Positions 53,891-63,374 of a DNA stretch of 64,000 nt are shown here, in pieces. Each line of letters starts with the position of its first letter. The stretch's first letter is position 1. This DNA comes from Gammaproteobacteria bacterium. Lineage in GTDB: Bacteria; Pseudomonadota; Gammaproteobacteria; Eutrophobiales; Eutrophobiaceae. A program made the position numbers and the translations under genes. The DNA is taken from contig JAPOQU010000061.1 of NCBI GenBank assembly GCA_026710545.1, positions 1 to 64,000 of the forward strand, in the 5' to 3' direction. The notes under the pieces are model-generated. The model saw only the letters and a program-made list of their open reading frames with translations. It made no database searches and was not told the DNA's origin.

Positions 53891-54862
53891 TTATAAATAC
53901 CCATCAAAAAACTCAATAATCCTTCGTTCGAGCCAGTACGAAGCATACCCCGGCACCCTGCCGCTGACAAATCCGATGTGTCCGCCGGTCTCAGCAAGCT
54001 CCAGTCGTACGTATTCCGACAGTTCATCATCCTCAGGGATGACGTGTTCGGTCATGAATGGGTCATCCCTGGCGTGTAGCAGCAGGGATGGTACGGTAAT
54101 GGACTTTAAAAACGGCAGCGAACTGCTGCGGTTGTAATAGTCCATAACCCCGGCGAAACCGTGCAGGGGAGCGGTAATCCTGTCGTCAAAGCGGAAAAAA
54201 TCATTCAGTTGCGAGACCTCGTCGAGGTCAAAAGGGCAGTTCCGCGCACTGAACTTGCCGGTGATTTTCCGCTTCAACAGGCCGAGCAGGCGGCGTTGGT
54301 ATACCCTGGAGAACCCGGTTTTGAGCTGTTTCGCTCCTTCGGCCAGGGAATAGGGGACGGAAACGGCGGCCGCGGCATGAACCTGTCCCCCGCGGTCCGC
54401 TTCTCCCAGGTATTTCAACAGGGCATTGCCGCCCAGCGAATAACCCACGGCCGCGATGGGGGTGCCGGGATACAGGTTGCGTAAATGCTCTACCAGGAAG
54501 CCGATGTCGCCGGTATCTCCCGAGTGATAACTGCGCTCCAGACGGTTATATTCGCCGCTGCAGCCGCGAAAATGCATGAACACCCCATGCCAGCCACGTT
54601 TTTCAATGGCCGCCAGCAACGGCCTGACGTAATGGGAGTCAACGCAGCCTTCAAGGCCGTGAAAAACCGCTACGACAGGCGCGCCGGCATTTGCGGTCAA
54701 ACACAGGTCGACAAAATCACCGTCCGGCAATTCCAGACGCTCGCGAGCCAGGTCCACCTGCGTCTTGCGGCGAAAGAAATACGGCCACAGGGTCTGTAAA
54801 TTGGCGCCCGGCAGCCACCATGCAGGTTTGAACCGGCTTTGGACAATCTTTCCGTGCTTCAT
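53891..54862 (-). CDS. YheT-family alpha/beta hydrolase
   Basis: A 323-residue hydrolase of the YheT/ABHD type: FKPAWWLPGANLQTLWPYFF is the family N-terminus, VVAVFHGLEGCVDSHYVRPL carries the oxyanion strand, and the nucleophile elbow is AVGYSLGGNALLKYLGE. The acid is in LLHARDDPFM and the base in ETGGHIGFVSG. Members are cytoplasmic or membrane-linked esterases with unknown substrates. The gene is alone on its strand. Confidence 0.9.
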   Translation of the reverse strand: MKHGKIVQSRFKPAWWLPGANLQTLWPYFFRRKTQVDLARERLELPDGDFVDLCLTANAGAPVVAVFHGLEGCVDSHYVRPLLAAIEKRGWHGVFMHFRGCSGEYNRLERSYHSGDTGDIGFLVEHLRNLYPGTPIAAVGYSLGGNALLKYLGEADRGGQVHAAAAVSVPYSLAEGAKQLKTGFSRVYQRRLLGLLKRKITGKFSARNCPFDLDEVSQLNDFFRFDDRITAPLHGFAGVMDYYNRSSSLPFLKSITVPSLLLHARDDPFMTEHVIPEDDELSEYVRLELAETGGHIGFVSGRVPGYASYWLERRIIEFFDGYL

Positions 54863-54919
54863 GGGCGGCTATTATATGACGGAGCTTCGAAAGTTGTGCC
54901 TGTTTTTATTTCTGATATA

Positions 54920-54939
54920 GTGTCCTTTATACGGGACAC
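54920..54939. promoter_or_regulatory. Inverted-repeat operator before the HigA-like gene
   Basis: GTGTCC at 54920-54925 and GGACAC at 54934-54939 form an inverted repeat around 8 bases, next to a TATAGTG that could be part of a -10 box. It is a likely binding site for the HigA-like protein encoded at 55004. Confidence 0.5.
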
Positions 54940-54944
54940 ATCCT

Positions 54945-55007
54945 GTGGAATACGAAGTCAAGTATCGCACACATCGAATGCTGAATGAGATTCAGGAGTA
55001 TTTATGA
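54945..55007 (+). CDS. Short leader frame before the HigA-like gene
   Basis: A 20-codon frame starting at GTG (54945) reads VEYEVKYRTHRMLNEIQEYL and stops at a TGA that overlaps the ATG of the HigA-like gene (ATGA). It may be a coupling leader or the last trace of a HigB toxin, which would be expected in this place. It is too short to assign. Confidence 0.3.
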   Translation: MEYEVKYRTHRMLNEIQEYL

Positions 55008-55279
55008 AAATCAAGAAATTTGACGTAGTGGACTTCCTGGATAATGATGAGGCAATAATTGAATACCTCAATACAGCGCTTGAAGAAGGTAATTCCGAAT
55101 TCTTCGTTAAGGCTGTCGGGGATGTCGCCCGCTCCAAGGGTATGATGAAAGTTGCCAGATCCTCAGGTCTGGGCAGGCAAAACCTGTACCGTTCGCTGTC
55201 GAGGGGAGGTAACCCGCGGATTGAGACGCTGTTTCGGGTGCTGGATGCTCTTGACATCAAGCTTTCCGTAGCCCGTTAA
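55004..55279 (+). CDS. HigA-like addiction-module antidote
   Basis: A 91-residue protein of the addiction-module antidote type: DVVDFLDNDEAIIEYLNTAL, then ALEEGNSEFFVKAVGDVARS and the helix-turn-helix SSGLGRQNLYRSLSRGGNPR. Such genes normally follow a RelE/HigB-like toxin gene. Here no toxin is present upstream, only the 20-codon frame, so this may be a solitary antitoxin or regulator. It lies 30 bp before the methyltransferase and may control it. Confidence 0.85.
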   Translation: MKIKKFDVVDFLDNDEAIIEYLNTALEEGNSEFFVKAVGDVARSKGMMKVARSSGLGRQNLYRSLSRGGNPRIETLFRVLDALDIKLSVAR

Positions 55280-55309
55280 AATTACAGGGATAATCCAGGA
55301 GATTTATTA

Positions 55310-58300
55310 ATGGAAAAATTCGACCGATTGAAAGAACTCCTGCGGACGATGTTTCAACTCGACCGTGGCGATTTGGACTTCGGCCTGTATCGGATTATGA
55401 ATCTGAAGGCCAGGGAAATAGAGGAGTTTCTTGAGAATGATTTGTTACCGCAGGTGCAGACTGCATTAACAGGAAATGTTGCCGGCAGGCAGGCCGAATT
55501 GGAAAAAGAACTGGCTGAAGCTCGTATAAGCGCCAGAAAACTGCGTATCGACCCTGAAACGACGCCAGGGTTCAAGGAACTGCAACAGCAACTTGCCGAA
55601 GTCAAGGCTGACGTGGCGGCAGAGGCTGACGTCTACAACCATCTCGCCAATTTCTTTGCGCGCTACTATGACGAAGGTGACTTCATGTCATTGCGTCGTT
55701 ATTCCGGTGGCGGGCAATCGAGCTACCTGATTCCCTACGACGGCGAAGAAGTAAAATTGCATTGGGCGAATGCCGACCAGTACTACATCAAGTCAACGGA
55801 AAACTATGCTTCCTACGTATTCAGCGTGGGGCCAGGGGATGAAAAACGGCGCGTAAGGTTCGAGATAGCCAAAGCGGACAACGAAAAGGACAACGTCAAG
55901 GAAGTCGGCAACAAGCAACGCCGTTTCCTGCTGGAGGAAGGCTGTGACGAGGAAACGATTGAAATCATCGATAGTGATCTTGTCGTCAGGTTCGCACACC
56001 GGCCCCTGACGGAGAGCGAAAAGAAACTCTGGAAGGGCAACGGCAACAAACAGCAGGAGTTGATCAACCAGGCGGCGGCGCAACGCATCCTGAGCAGGTT
56101 AGAACCTGCCTGGCAGGTGTTACTGGCCGTAGCCGCCCCCACGGAAAACAATCCCGAACGCACGGTGCTGGACAAACACCTGGCCGCGTACACGGCCAAG
56201 AACAGCTTCGATTACTTCATTCATAAGGATCTGGGTGGCTTCCTGCATCGCGAACTGGACTTGTACCTGAAAACAGACGTGCTGAACCTGGACGACCTCG
56301 CGGCTGGGGATACTCTGCGTCTGCAACGCGCGTTAGCGAGAACGCGGGCAGTCCGGCACGTGGCGGAAAAGATCATCACTTTCCTGGCGCAGCTTGAGGA
56401 TTTTCAAAAACAGCTTTGGCTCAAGAAGAAATTCGTGCTGGAAACGCAGTATTGCGTCACGCTGGAGCGGGTGCCGGAAACGCTCTACCCGGAGATTGCG
56501 GCCAACAAGGCGCAGCATGATGAGTGGCTGAAGCTGTCTGCCATTGACGAGATTGAAGGCGATCTTGCCAATGGCAACACGGGCTATACGAATCCCCTGA
56601 CTGTAGAGTTTCTCAAGGCTAATCCGTACCTCGTGCTGGATACGCGCCATTTTGACTGTGACTTTACTGACAAGCTGTTGGCGGCTTTATCGGATGCCGT
56701 GCCGCTGGATGAGCAGTTGGATGGTTTGCTGGTGCATGGGGAGAATTTTCAAGGGTTGAACTTGTTGCAGACCAGGTATAGCGGGCAGGTGAACTGTGTA
56801 TACATGGACCCACCTTATAATACTGATTCTTCGGCGATTTTGTACAAGAACGATTATAAGGATTCTTCCTGGTTAGCGCTGATGGAAAATCGTTTGTCGC
56901 TTGCCAAGACACTTTTAAGCAAGAATGGAATTTTATGTTGCGCGATTGATGACGAAGAAGCATGGCGCTCACGTTCATTGATGCAGAATATGTTTGAAAA
57001 AGAAATAGGGGTTGCTCCGGTTCGTTCGACCCCTATTGGCCGGACCTCTCGTGGCAAATTGTCACCAACGCACGAATACGCTTTGTTTTATGGTGGAGAA
57101 GACACCGCCCCAGGGCCTTTAATTAAAACGGAGAAAGAAAAACAGAGGTACCCTTTTTCTGATGAGAACGGACGGTATGCGTGGCGTAATCTTATACGTA
57201 CAGGAACCAACGACAAGCGTGCTGATCGTCCAAAATTATATTATCCGATTTATGTTGGTGACGATGATGCTTTACGTGTCCCCAAAATGGAATGGGATGA
57301 GGAAAGAACAGAATATCAAATTCTGGAAGAGCCCCAAAAAAATGAGGTTGCCGTGTGGCCGGTTAAATTGCAGGAGGGAAAGAGAGTTGAAAAGAACTGG
57401 GAACGGGGTTGGGGACGGGTATCCTGCGAGGCTGCTGAATACCGCGTACAGAGAAACGGCAACGTTTCTGATGAACAGGAAATAAGCATCCATTTTATCC
57501 AGCGTATGGATGTTTCCTCCGCCCCAAAGACATGGTGGGGCGATAGCAAATATGCATCATCCAACCATGGGGCTAAGATTCTCAAAAACCTTTTTGTGGA
57601 TAATCCTTTTGATTTTCCCAAATCCGTCGCGTTAGTGGAGGATTGCATTCGCGCTTCAGGCGGAGGTGAGCGAAATGCTCAAATTATTGATTACTTCGCC
57701 GGTTCTGGCACTACCAGCCACGCAGTCATTAATCTCAACCGCGAAGATGAAGGTGAACGCAAGTATATTCTCGTAGAAATTGGTGAATATTTTGATACAG
57801 TGCTGTTGCCACGTATCAAAAAAGTTGTCTATTCGCCGGATTGGAAAGAGGGCAAGCCGGTTTCGCGCAACGGCTCAACTCAGTTCTTCAAATACATCCG
57901 TCTCGAATCCTACGAAGACACGCTGGATAGCTTGGAACTGGTACCGCCAGACTCAGCACAACAGGATTTGCTTGCACAGAATCCCGCTTTGGAAGAAGAT
58001 TACCGACTGCGTTATGCACTAGGTGAGGAAACAGCCGGCAGCGCCTGCCTGCTGGGAAAATATTTCACTGATCCTTTTGCTTACAAGTTGTCATCTGTGC
58101 GCGACGGTGTCCGAGGTGATGTACCCGTTGACCTGCCTGAAACCTTCAATTTTCTCATCGGCCTGCGAAGTGCGTCCCGACGGAAGGTAGAAGACGTGCT
58201 TGCCATAACCGGAACTGACGCTGAAGGACGACACTGTTTGATCCTGTGGCGCAACTTGGATGGAACGGACAATCCCGTACTGGACGCTTGGTTTACCCGA

Positions 58301-58444
58301 AACCGGGGGAGCTTCGGAGAACCGGACGTCATTTATGCCAATGGTGACCATACCCTGAACGCCTTGAGGCAGCCAACTGAAAGTTGGAGCGCCAGAACTA
58401 TCGAACCGGTTTTTCGCGAGTTAATGTTCAAGGCGGGCGCGTAG
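55310..58444 (+). CDS. mod: DNA methyltransferase (type III-like Mod)
   Basis: A 1044-residue enzyme. Motif IV DPPYNT is at 500-505 and motif I FAGSGTTSHAV near 796-800; the order IV-target domain-I marks a beta-class N6-adenine or N4-cytosine methyltransferase, as in type III Mod. The first 450 residues, helical and partly coiled, are unusually long for Mod and not recognised. The region between the motifs (about 560-780) should hold the target-recognition domain and looks more A+T-rich than the rest, fitting domain exchange. The helicase-nuclease partner is at 59262, with a toxin-antitoxin pair between. Confidence 0.88.
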   Translation: MEKFDRLKELLRTMFQLDRGDLDFGLYRIMNLKAREIEEFLENDLLPQVQTALTGNVAGRQAELEKELAEARISARKLRIDPETTPGFKELQQQLAEVKADVAAEADVYNHLANFFARYYDEGDFMSLRRYSGGGQSSYLIPYDGEEVKLHWANADQYYIKSTENYASYVFSVGPGDEKRRVRFEIAKADNEKDNVKEVGNKQRRFLLEEGCDEETIEIIDSDLVVRFAHRPLTESEKKLWKGNGNKQQELINQAAAQRILSRLEPAWQVLLAVAAPTENNPERTVLDKHLAAYTAKNSFDYFIHKDLGGFLHRELDLYLKTDVLNLDDLAAGDTLRLQRALARTRAVRHVAEKIITFLAQLEDFQKQLWLKKKFVLETQYCVTLERVPETLYPEIAANKAQHDEWLKLSAIDEIEGDLANGNTGYTNPLTVEFLKANPYLVLDTRHFDCDFTDKLLAALSDAVPLDEQLDGLLVHGENFQGLNLLQTRYSGQVNCVYMDPPYNTDSSAILYKNDYKDSSWLALMENRLSLAKTLLSKNGILCCAIDDEEAWRSRSLMQNMFEKEIGVAPVRSTPIGRTSRGKLSPTHEYALFYGGEDTAPGPLIKTEKEKQRYPFSDENGRYAWRNLIRTGTNDKRADRPKLYYPIYVGDDDALRVPKMEWDEERTEYQILEEPQKNEVAVWPVKLQEGKRVEKNWERGWGRVSCEAAEYRVQRNGNVSDEQEISIHFIQRMDVSSAPKTWWGDSKYASSNHGAKILKNLFVDNPFDFPKSVALVEDCIRASGGGERNAQIIDYFAGSGTTSHAVINLNREDEGERKYILVEIGEYFDTVLLPRIKKVVYSPDWKEGKPVSRNGSTQFFKYIRLESYEDTLDSLELVPPDSAQQDLLAQNPALEEDYRLRYALGEETAGSACLLGKYFTDPFAYKLSSVRDGVRGDVPVDLPETFNFLIGLRSASRRKVEDVLAITGTDAEGRHCLILWRNLDGTDNPVLDAWFTRNRGSFGEPDVIYANGDHTLNALRQPTESWSARTIEPVFRELMFKAGA

Positions 58445-58525
58445 TGAGATGGTTATCTTTTCTTCATGCCGGTATCTTTGAAAAAGTAAACAGAGGTCAT
58501 CCTCATTTTATAATATTGCACTCAG

Positions 58526-58547
58526 TGCTATAATCTATGACATAGCA
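58526..58547. promoter_or_regulatory. Promoter-operator of the HigB/HigA pair
   Basis: TGCTAT at 58526-58531 and ATAGCA at 58542-58547 form an inverted repeat that overlaps a TATAAT (58529-58534). It lies 10 bp before the HigB-like start. Binding there would block the promoter, as antitoxins do. Confidence 0.55.
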
Positions 58548-58557
58548 GGGAAAGCTT

Positions 58558-58932
58558 ATGAGGATATTTAAAACAAAATGGTTCCATCGATGGGCAAGAC
58601 GTGAACAGCTTACTGACAAAGCTTTAAAAAATGCCGTTGAAGATATGATGCGGGGTCTTGTTGATGTCAACCTGGGTGGCTACGTGTACAAACAAAGAAT
58701 ACCCTTGCAAGGCCGGGGAAAGAGTGGCGGCCTGCGGACGTTGATTGCTTTCAAAGGATTTGGTAAGGCTTTTTTCATATACGGCTTTGCGAAAAACAAG
58801 CAAGCCAATGTTGCTGATGATGAATTGAAAATATTGCGAGTTCTTGCAGTAAAGCTGTTGGAATATAAAGCAGATGATTTGCAGCGTATGGTGGTTGCCG
58901 GTGAACTGATCGAGGTAGTGAGTTATGAGTGA
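58558..58932 (+). CDS. HigB/RelE-type toxin
   Basis: A 124-residue protein of the RelE toxin superfamily (the phage-derived group once called DUF1044): FKTKWFHRWARREQLTDKAL, VDVNLGGYVYKQRIPLQGRG, KSGGLRTLIAFKGFGKAFFI and YGFAKNKQANVADDELKILR. HigB2-type proteins cleave mRNA on the ribosome. AGGG lies 7 bases before the ATG. It overlaps the antitoxin gene by 8 bp, toxin first, as in HigBA. Confidence 0.88.
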   Translation: MRIFKTKWFHRWARREQLTDKALKNAVEDMMRGLVDVNLGGYVYKQRIPLQGRGKSGGLRTLIAFKGFGKAFFIYGFAKNKQANVADDELKILRVLAVKLLEYKADDLQRMVVAGELIEVVSYE

Positions 58933-59227
58933 TCTGAAAAGTGTTATGTATGAAACCGCGCAAGGCCTGCACCGGGCCGGAGGGCTTGATAAGGCAACAC
59001 TGCGTGAAATCGAGTCGTTGTGTTTGCCTGGAATAAGGGAATACTCCGCTCAAGACATAAAGCGCATTCGAACCAAAGCCCGGGCCAGCCAGGGGGTATT
59101 CGCTCGTTATTTGAATATCAGTGCATCCACCGTACAAAAATGGGAAACCGGACAGAAAAAACCCACCGGCGCCTCGCTTAAGCTATTGAACATCATCGAT
59201 GACCGGGGACTGGAAGTATTATCTTGA
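58925..59227 (+). CDS. HigA-type antitoxin (helix-turn-helix)
   Basis: A 100-residue Xre-type DNA-binding protein. The helix-turn-helix is SQGVFARYLNISASTVQKWE, ended by GQKKPTGASLKLLNII, characteristic of HigA2/NadS-like antitoxins. It neutralises the HigB-like toxin and represses the pair. It ends 34 bp before the restriction gene, so read-through from this promoter may reach it. Confidence 0.88.
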   Translation: MSDLKSVMYETAQGLHRAGGLDKATLREIESLCLPGIREYSAQDIKRIRTKARASQGVFARYLNISASTVQKWETGQKKPTGASLKLLNIIDDRGLEVLS

Positions 59228-59261
59228 TGCTATCCTGTTGATCTAAAGTACTCCGCACTCA

Positions 59262-62200
59262 ATGACACCCCTGCAAAGCCGGATCATCCTGCATCGTTTC
59301 ATCTGTCAGGAATTTGGCTACAAAGACCTGCGCGACATGTTGGACAGTCTCGATGGGGTGCCGGCAGGATTTACCCCTAATGGCGAAAGCGAATATGCTC
59401 AAGCGTTGTATTTAAATCCCAACCTGACCAATGTCTCCTCTGAACAGCTATCCCATTACGACTCAAACATAGTGAATCATAGCCGCAAGCTGCTCATGAC
59501 CGAAGAAGACGGGCGAGGTTGGAAATCGTACCAGTATCTTGCTTTGTTATTTACCGAGCACTATCTCAGTCGATACTTCAGTGATTCAGAAAAACTATGT
59601 GCCGATTTAAACATAGCAAAAGCAGGTGACCATCATGCAGCGATGATGCCGGATTACGTACCTGAAGACCTGCGAACCATTGCTTTTCAAAGTGCAACCG
59701 GCTCCGGTAAAACGCTTCTTATGCATGCACACATTCTTCAATATCAGCATTACCGGGGCAGATCCGGTGGGCAGCTTAATAATACCGTCCTGTTAACACC
59801 TAACGAGCAGTTGTCGGTACAGCATGAACGTGAGTTGCATGCGAGCGGACTGCGGGCGCGACTGTTCTCAGCAGAATCAGGCGCTGACATATTCTCACCT
59901 ATTGAGATCATCGACCTGAACAAACTTGCGGAAAAACAGGGAATTAAACGGGTAGCGGTGCAGGACTTTGGTGACAACAACCTGGTATTGGTTGATGAAG
60001 GGCACCTTGGGGCGTCCGGCAAGGTTTGGCGTGAGCGCCGCAAAGAACTGTCCCGCGGCGGTTTCACGTTTGAATATTCCGCTACCTTCAATCAGGTAGT
60101 GAGTAAAAAGGACGCGGAATTGCTGGATGCCTACGGTAAATGTTTGTTGTTTGACTACACCTATCGCCAGTTTCACGAAGATGGATACGGCAAGGACTAT
60201 GCGATATCCAACCTGCCTGGAGGAATGGACGACGCAAACAGCAACATGTACCTGCTCGGGTGTCTATTGACTTTCTACCAACAGTACCGAATCTGGATGG
60301 ACAAAGGCGGGCAATGGACGCCATTTAACGTAACAAAACCGCTATGGGTATTTCTCGGCAAGACCGTGACCGGTTCCAGCAAGGCGGACCAGGAGACGAA
60401 GTCGGATGTTATTCGCATTCTGAATTTCCTGGCCTGGGTGCTGGCAAACGATGATCAAGTACGGCGTATGCTGGTCAGCCTGCTCAAGGGTCAATCCGGC
60501 CTGCCTGACGACCAGGGCCGTGATTACTTTGCAGGATGGTTTGGCTATCTCAGCAGGAATGCTAGAGATGACCTGTATTCCGATATTTGTGAACTACTGT
60601 TCAATGGATTGGGAAAGCTACGAGTTGTATACCTGACCGCGGGAGAGGGTGAGTTGCACCTGCGCAGCGCGGACAATCCCGTGTTCGGAGTGGTTAATAT
60701 CGGTGATTCAACGGCGCTCTACAACCTATTGGTGAATGAAGGCAATCCGGATACATCCATTGAGCGGGAAGCGGGTTTCGTGGAGAGACTGTTTGCGGAC
60801 GTGGATAAACCAAATTCGCCGGTAAACATCGTTATCGGCGCCCGCCGTTTCATTGCCGGGTGGAATTCCTGGCGGGTAAGCACCATGGGCCTGATGCATG
60901 TCGGTGTCGGCGAAGGGCCTGAAATTATCCAGATGTTCGGGCGCGGCGTGCGCCTTAAAGGCTGGAACATGAGTCTGAAACGTCACCAACAGAGCGGCGC
61001 GGAACTCCCGGAAAACAGCGTTGATCTCACTCATCTTGAGACCTTGTATGTCTTCGGATTACGTGCGAATTATATGCAGACCTTCCGGAACCTGTTGGAA
61101 AAAGAAGGCATGCGTGTGGATCAGGAAACCATTAACTTGCCTGTTACCTGGAATTTCGGCAAGAAACTTAACCTGAAGTTGATCCGTATCAAGGGCAACC
61201 AGAAGTTCGAGTTTTCCGACAAGAGACCGGTCCTGCCGGACCCTGATGATCCTGACAGGCCTTTTATAACTCTGGATTTGTATTCTCGGCTGCAGTCGAT
61301 GGCATCCGGCAACATGGTTTCAGATCCCAAATATAATACAGATTCAGTCAAGCTGGGAGCATCTCATACATCTTTTTTTGATACCACGCGGATCTACGAC
61401 AGGATTCTCAGACGTAAACAGCAGAACAACTGGAACAATCTGGTGATCAGGCGTGAGACTATCGAGCATCTCCTGCAGAATAACGACTGGTACGCGCTGT
61501 ACATGCCGAGAGAACGGTTGAATTTGAATAATTTTCAAAATCTGAGAGAGCTTGAACAAATTACGGTTGACCTTATCATCGAGTATGCCGATCAATTCTG
61601 GCGCGAACAACGCCGGCGGTGGGAGAGCGAGAATATAGAAGTGGTCACCCTTAATAATGTTGATCGTAACAACGTTGAGACTTATGAGTTATCGGTAGAA
61701 GCGACACGGAAACAGTTAATCAAGGATATTTACGAATTGAAGGAGAACATTCGTGAAGGTTATTTCCATAATTTGAAACTTGGCGTCATTATGGCCGGCA
61801 TCCATGCTTATCAGCCATTGCTATACGCCGGATCAGACCGTGAGATTACAGTTAAACCGGATGTTTTGAATGTGGATGAAAAAAAGGTGGTAGAGAAGTT
61901 AAAGGAATTAGTTGAAAACAGCGAAGTATGTTTACAGAATAAGGAATTGTACCTGATACGAAATCTATCACGCGGCCGGGGCGTGTCATTTTTCGATGAT
62001 TTCGGTTATTACCCGGATTTCATTGTCTGGTTGAAAGATGACGATTGTCAGCACGTTGTGTTTCTTGATCCTAAAGGACTGGGTCGGTACGGGATCAAGG
62101 AACAAAAAAAGATACAGCTACATCAAAAGATTCGTGATATTGAAAAACAGGTTCGGAATACCGACCCTGACCTGCATTTGAACGCATACGTCCTGTCAGT

Positions 62201-62333
62201 TACACCAGCCGACAAAATTGATGGCGGCACTCGCTCTGTAACCGAGTGGAGAGAAGATGGGGTTTATTTCCTGAATGAGCCTGATTGTTTGAAACAAGTC
62301 ATCACGAACGTATTAGAGCGAGAAAGTGACTGA
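59262..62333 (+). CDS. res: Type III-like restriction helicase-nuclease (Res)
   Basis: A 1023-residue superfamily 2 helicase: Walker [10 protein letters not shown] at 145-153, Walker B box DEGH at 245-248, and a later MFGRGVRLKGW of the motif VI kind. The C-terminal part has a PD-(D/E)XK-like site: PDFIVW with D919, then VVFLDPKGLG with D936 and K938. This is the translocase-nuclease partner of the Mod gene at 55310. It differs from classical Res in the DEGH box and the DPK form of the nuclease motif. An RM role is inferred from the pair; activity is untested. Confidence 0.85.
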   Translation: MTPLQSRIILHRFICQEFGYKDLRDMLDSLDGVPAGFTPNGESEYAQALYLNPNLTNVSSEQLSHYDSNIVNHSRKLLMTEEDGRGWKSYQYLALLFTEHYLSRYFSDSEKLCADLNIAKAGDHHAAMMPDYVPEDLRTIAFQSATGSGKTLLMHAHILQYQHYRGRSGGQLNNTVLLTPNEQLSVQHERELHASGLRARLFSAESGADIFSPIEIIDLNKLAEKQGIKRVAVQDFGDNNLVLVDEGHLGASGKVWRERRKELSRGGFTFEYSATFNQVVSKKDAELLDAYGKCLLFDYTYRQFHEDGYGKDYAISNLPGGMDDANSNMYLLGCLLTFYQQYRIWMDKGGQWTPFNVTKPLWVFLGKTVTGSSKADQETKSDVIRILNFLAWVLANDDQVRRMLVSLLKGQSGLPDDQGRDYFAGWFGYLSRNARDDLYSDICELLFNGLGKLRVVYLTAGEGELHLRSADNPVFGVVNIGDSTALYNLLVNEGNPDTSIEREAGFVERLFADVDKPNSPVNIVIGARRFIAGWNSWRVSTMGLMHVGVGEGPEIIQMFGRGVRLKGWNMSLKRHQQSGAELPENSVDLTHLETLYVFGLRANYMQTFRNLLEKEGMRVDQETINLPVTWNFGKKLNLKLIRIKGNQKFEFSDKRPVLPDPDDPDRPFITLDLYSRLQSMASGNMVSDPKYNTDSVKLGASHTSFFDTTRIYDRILRRKQQNNWNNLVIRRETIEHLLQNNDWYALYMPRERLNLNNFQNLRELEQITVDLIIEYADQFWREQRRRWESENIEVVTLNNVDRNNVETYELSVEATRKQLIKDIYELKENIREGYFHNLKLGVIMAGIHAYQPLLYAGSDREITVKPDVLNVDEKKVVEKLKELVENSEVCLQNKELYLIRNLSRGRGVSFFDDFGYYPDFIVWLKDDDCQHVVFLDPKGLGRYGIKEQKKIQLHQKIRDIEKQVRNTDPDLHLNAYVLSVTPADKIDGGTRSVTEWREDGVYFLNEPDCLKQVITNVLERESD

Positions 62334-62388
62334 GCGGCGAACTGGAAAAAATAAAACCGATTGAGGCGTCTTCTGCGGATTTATCGCT

Positions 62389-63126
62389 TTAGAGCGTCGC
62401 CACATGTAGTGGGCAATCGGGGATATCTCTGGCAACCACCTTTCCGGATTCGATAAACGGGCGCTCCAGGACGATCAATAGTTCCTGGCCCTTATCGGTG
62501 ATTGCCGAGTTCACCACGGCGCCGATATTTTTCTCTTCTCCGCGCGGTGCCAGTCCGGCCCCAGGCGCCAAGAGGGTGCTGTTGTCCGTCACGGCATGGC
62601 ATAAACTCCGTTTAACCTGGCCGCGAAAGCGCAGGCGAGCGATGATCTCCTGCCCCGGGTAACAACCTTTCGTGTATGACAGGGCGTCCAGGTGATCCAG
62701 CTTGAGTTCCTGGGGCAGGAAACGTCCGCTGGTTGCCGGGGTGATCCAGGGTATTCCATGCCTGATGAATGTCGTCTCCCAGTCGCAGTCATCCATTGGG
62801 GCTACATAAGTGGGTAATTCAGGAATTATTTCCTCCGCGGCGCCGGCGTCGACAATGTTTACGTCTGCGCGCATCACGTACATTTTCATGCGCGTCATGA
62901 ATGTCTCTTTCAGCGTCTGGGGCAGCAGCAACCAGAAAGTCTCTTCAAGGCGCGCCAGGATGAAGGTGGCGAGCACCCTGCCTTTGGGGTCGCACCAGGC
63001 ACTGAAGCCGGTTTGTCCGGAGGCAAGCCCGGTCACGTCGGTAGTGAATTGTCCGTGGAGGAAGCCGGCAGCGTCGGCCCCGGTGATCCTGAGCGGGGCA
63101 AGGAAGTCGATTGCACCGGGGTTCAC
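62389..63126 (-). CDS. ygfZ: Folate-binding protein YgfZ
   Basis: A 245-residue GcvT-like protein. The family mark is KGCYPGQEIIARLRFRGQVK, with the cysteine that reacts with folate-bound intermediates. YgfZ binds tetrahydrofolate and supports iron-sulfur cluster proteins and tRNA modification. It overlaps sdhE by 4 bp (ATGA) and so follows sdhB-sdhE, a sensible link as succinate dehydrogenase needs iron-sulfur clusters and flavinylation. Shorter than E. coli YgfZ (326). Confidence 0.92.
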   Translation of the reverse strand: MNPGAIDFLAPLRITGADAAGFLHGQFTTDVTGLASGQTGFSAWCDPKGRVLATFILARLEETFWLLLPQTLKETFMTRMKMYVMRADVNIVDAGAAEEIIPELPTYVAPMDDCDWETTFIRHGIPWITPATSGRFLPQELKLDHLDALSYTKGCYPGQEIIARLRFRGQVKRSLCHAVTDNSTLLAPGAGLAPRGEEKNIGAVVNSAITDKGQELLIVLERPFIESGKVVARDIPDCPLHVATL

Positions 63127-63374
63127 TGGTTCATCCCGCTGATTTTTTCTACGAGAGACAGGTAATCGGGATTGGCCGGTTGCGCCTGGCCGGTGATCCA
63201 GGCATACAGATCGGGATCGGCCTCATCCAGCAGGTCTCCGAACAGTGACTGGTCCCCGGCGCTTAGCCGGGGATAACCCTGTTCCAGGAAACGCAGCAGC
63301 AGCAGGTCCATCTCCCGGGTGCCGCGCCGGCAGCGCCAGCGTAATTGGGCAAGGCTGTTGTCCGCGGACTCCAT
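63123..63374 (-). CDS. sdhE: Succinate dehydrogenase assembly factor SdhE
   Basis: An 83-residue protein with the RGxxE motif (RCRRGTREMDLLLLRFL) that binds the flavoprotein subunit SdhA to help attach FAD. The ATG at 63374 shares a base with the sdhB stop (TGATG), so translation is coupled; the frame is open to 63458 inside sdhB. Confidence 0.93.
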   Translation of the reverse strand: MESADNSLAQLRWRCRRGTREMDLLLLRFLEQGYPRLSAGDQSLFGDLLDEADPDLYAWITGQAQPANPDYLSLVEKISGMNQ

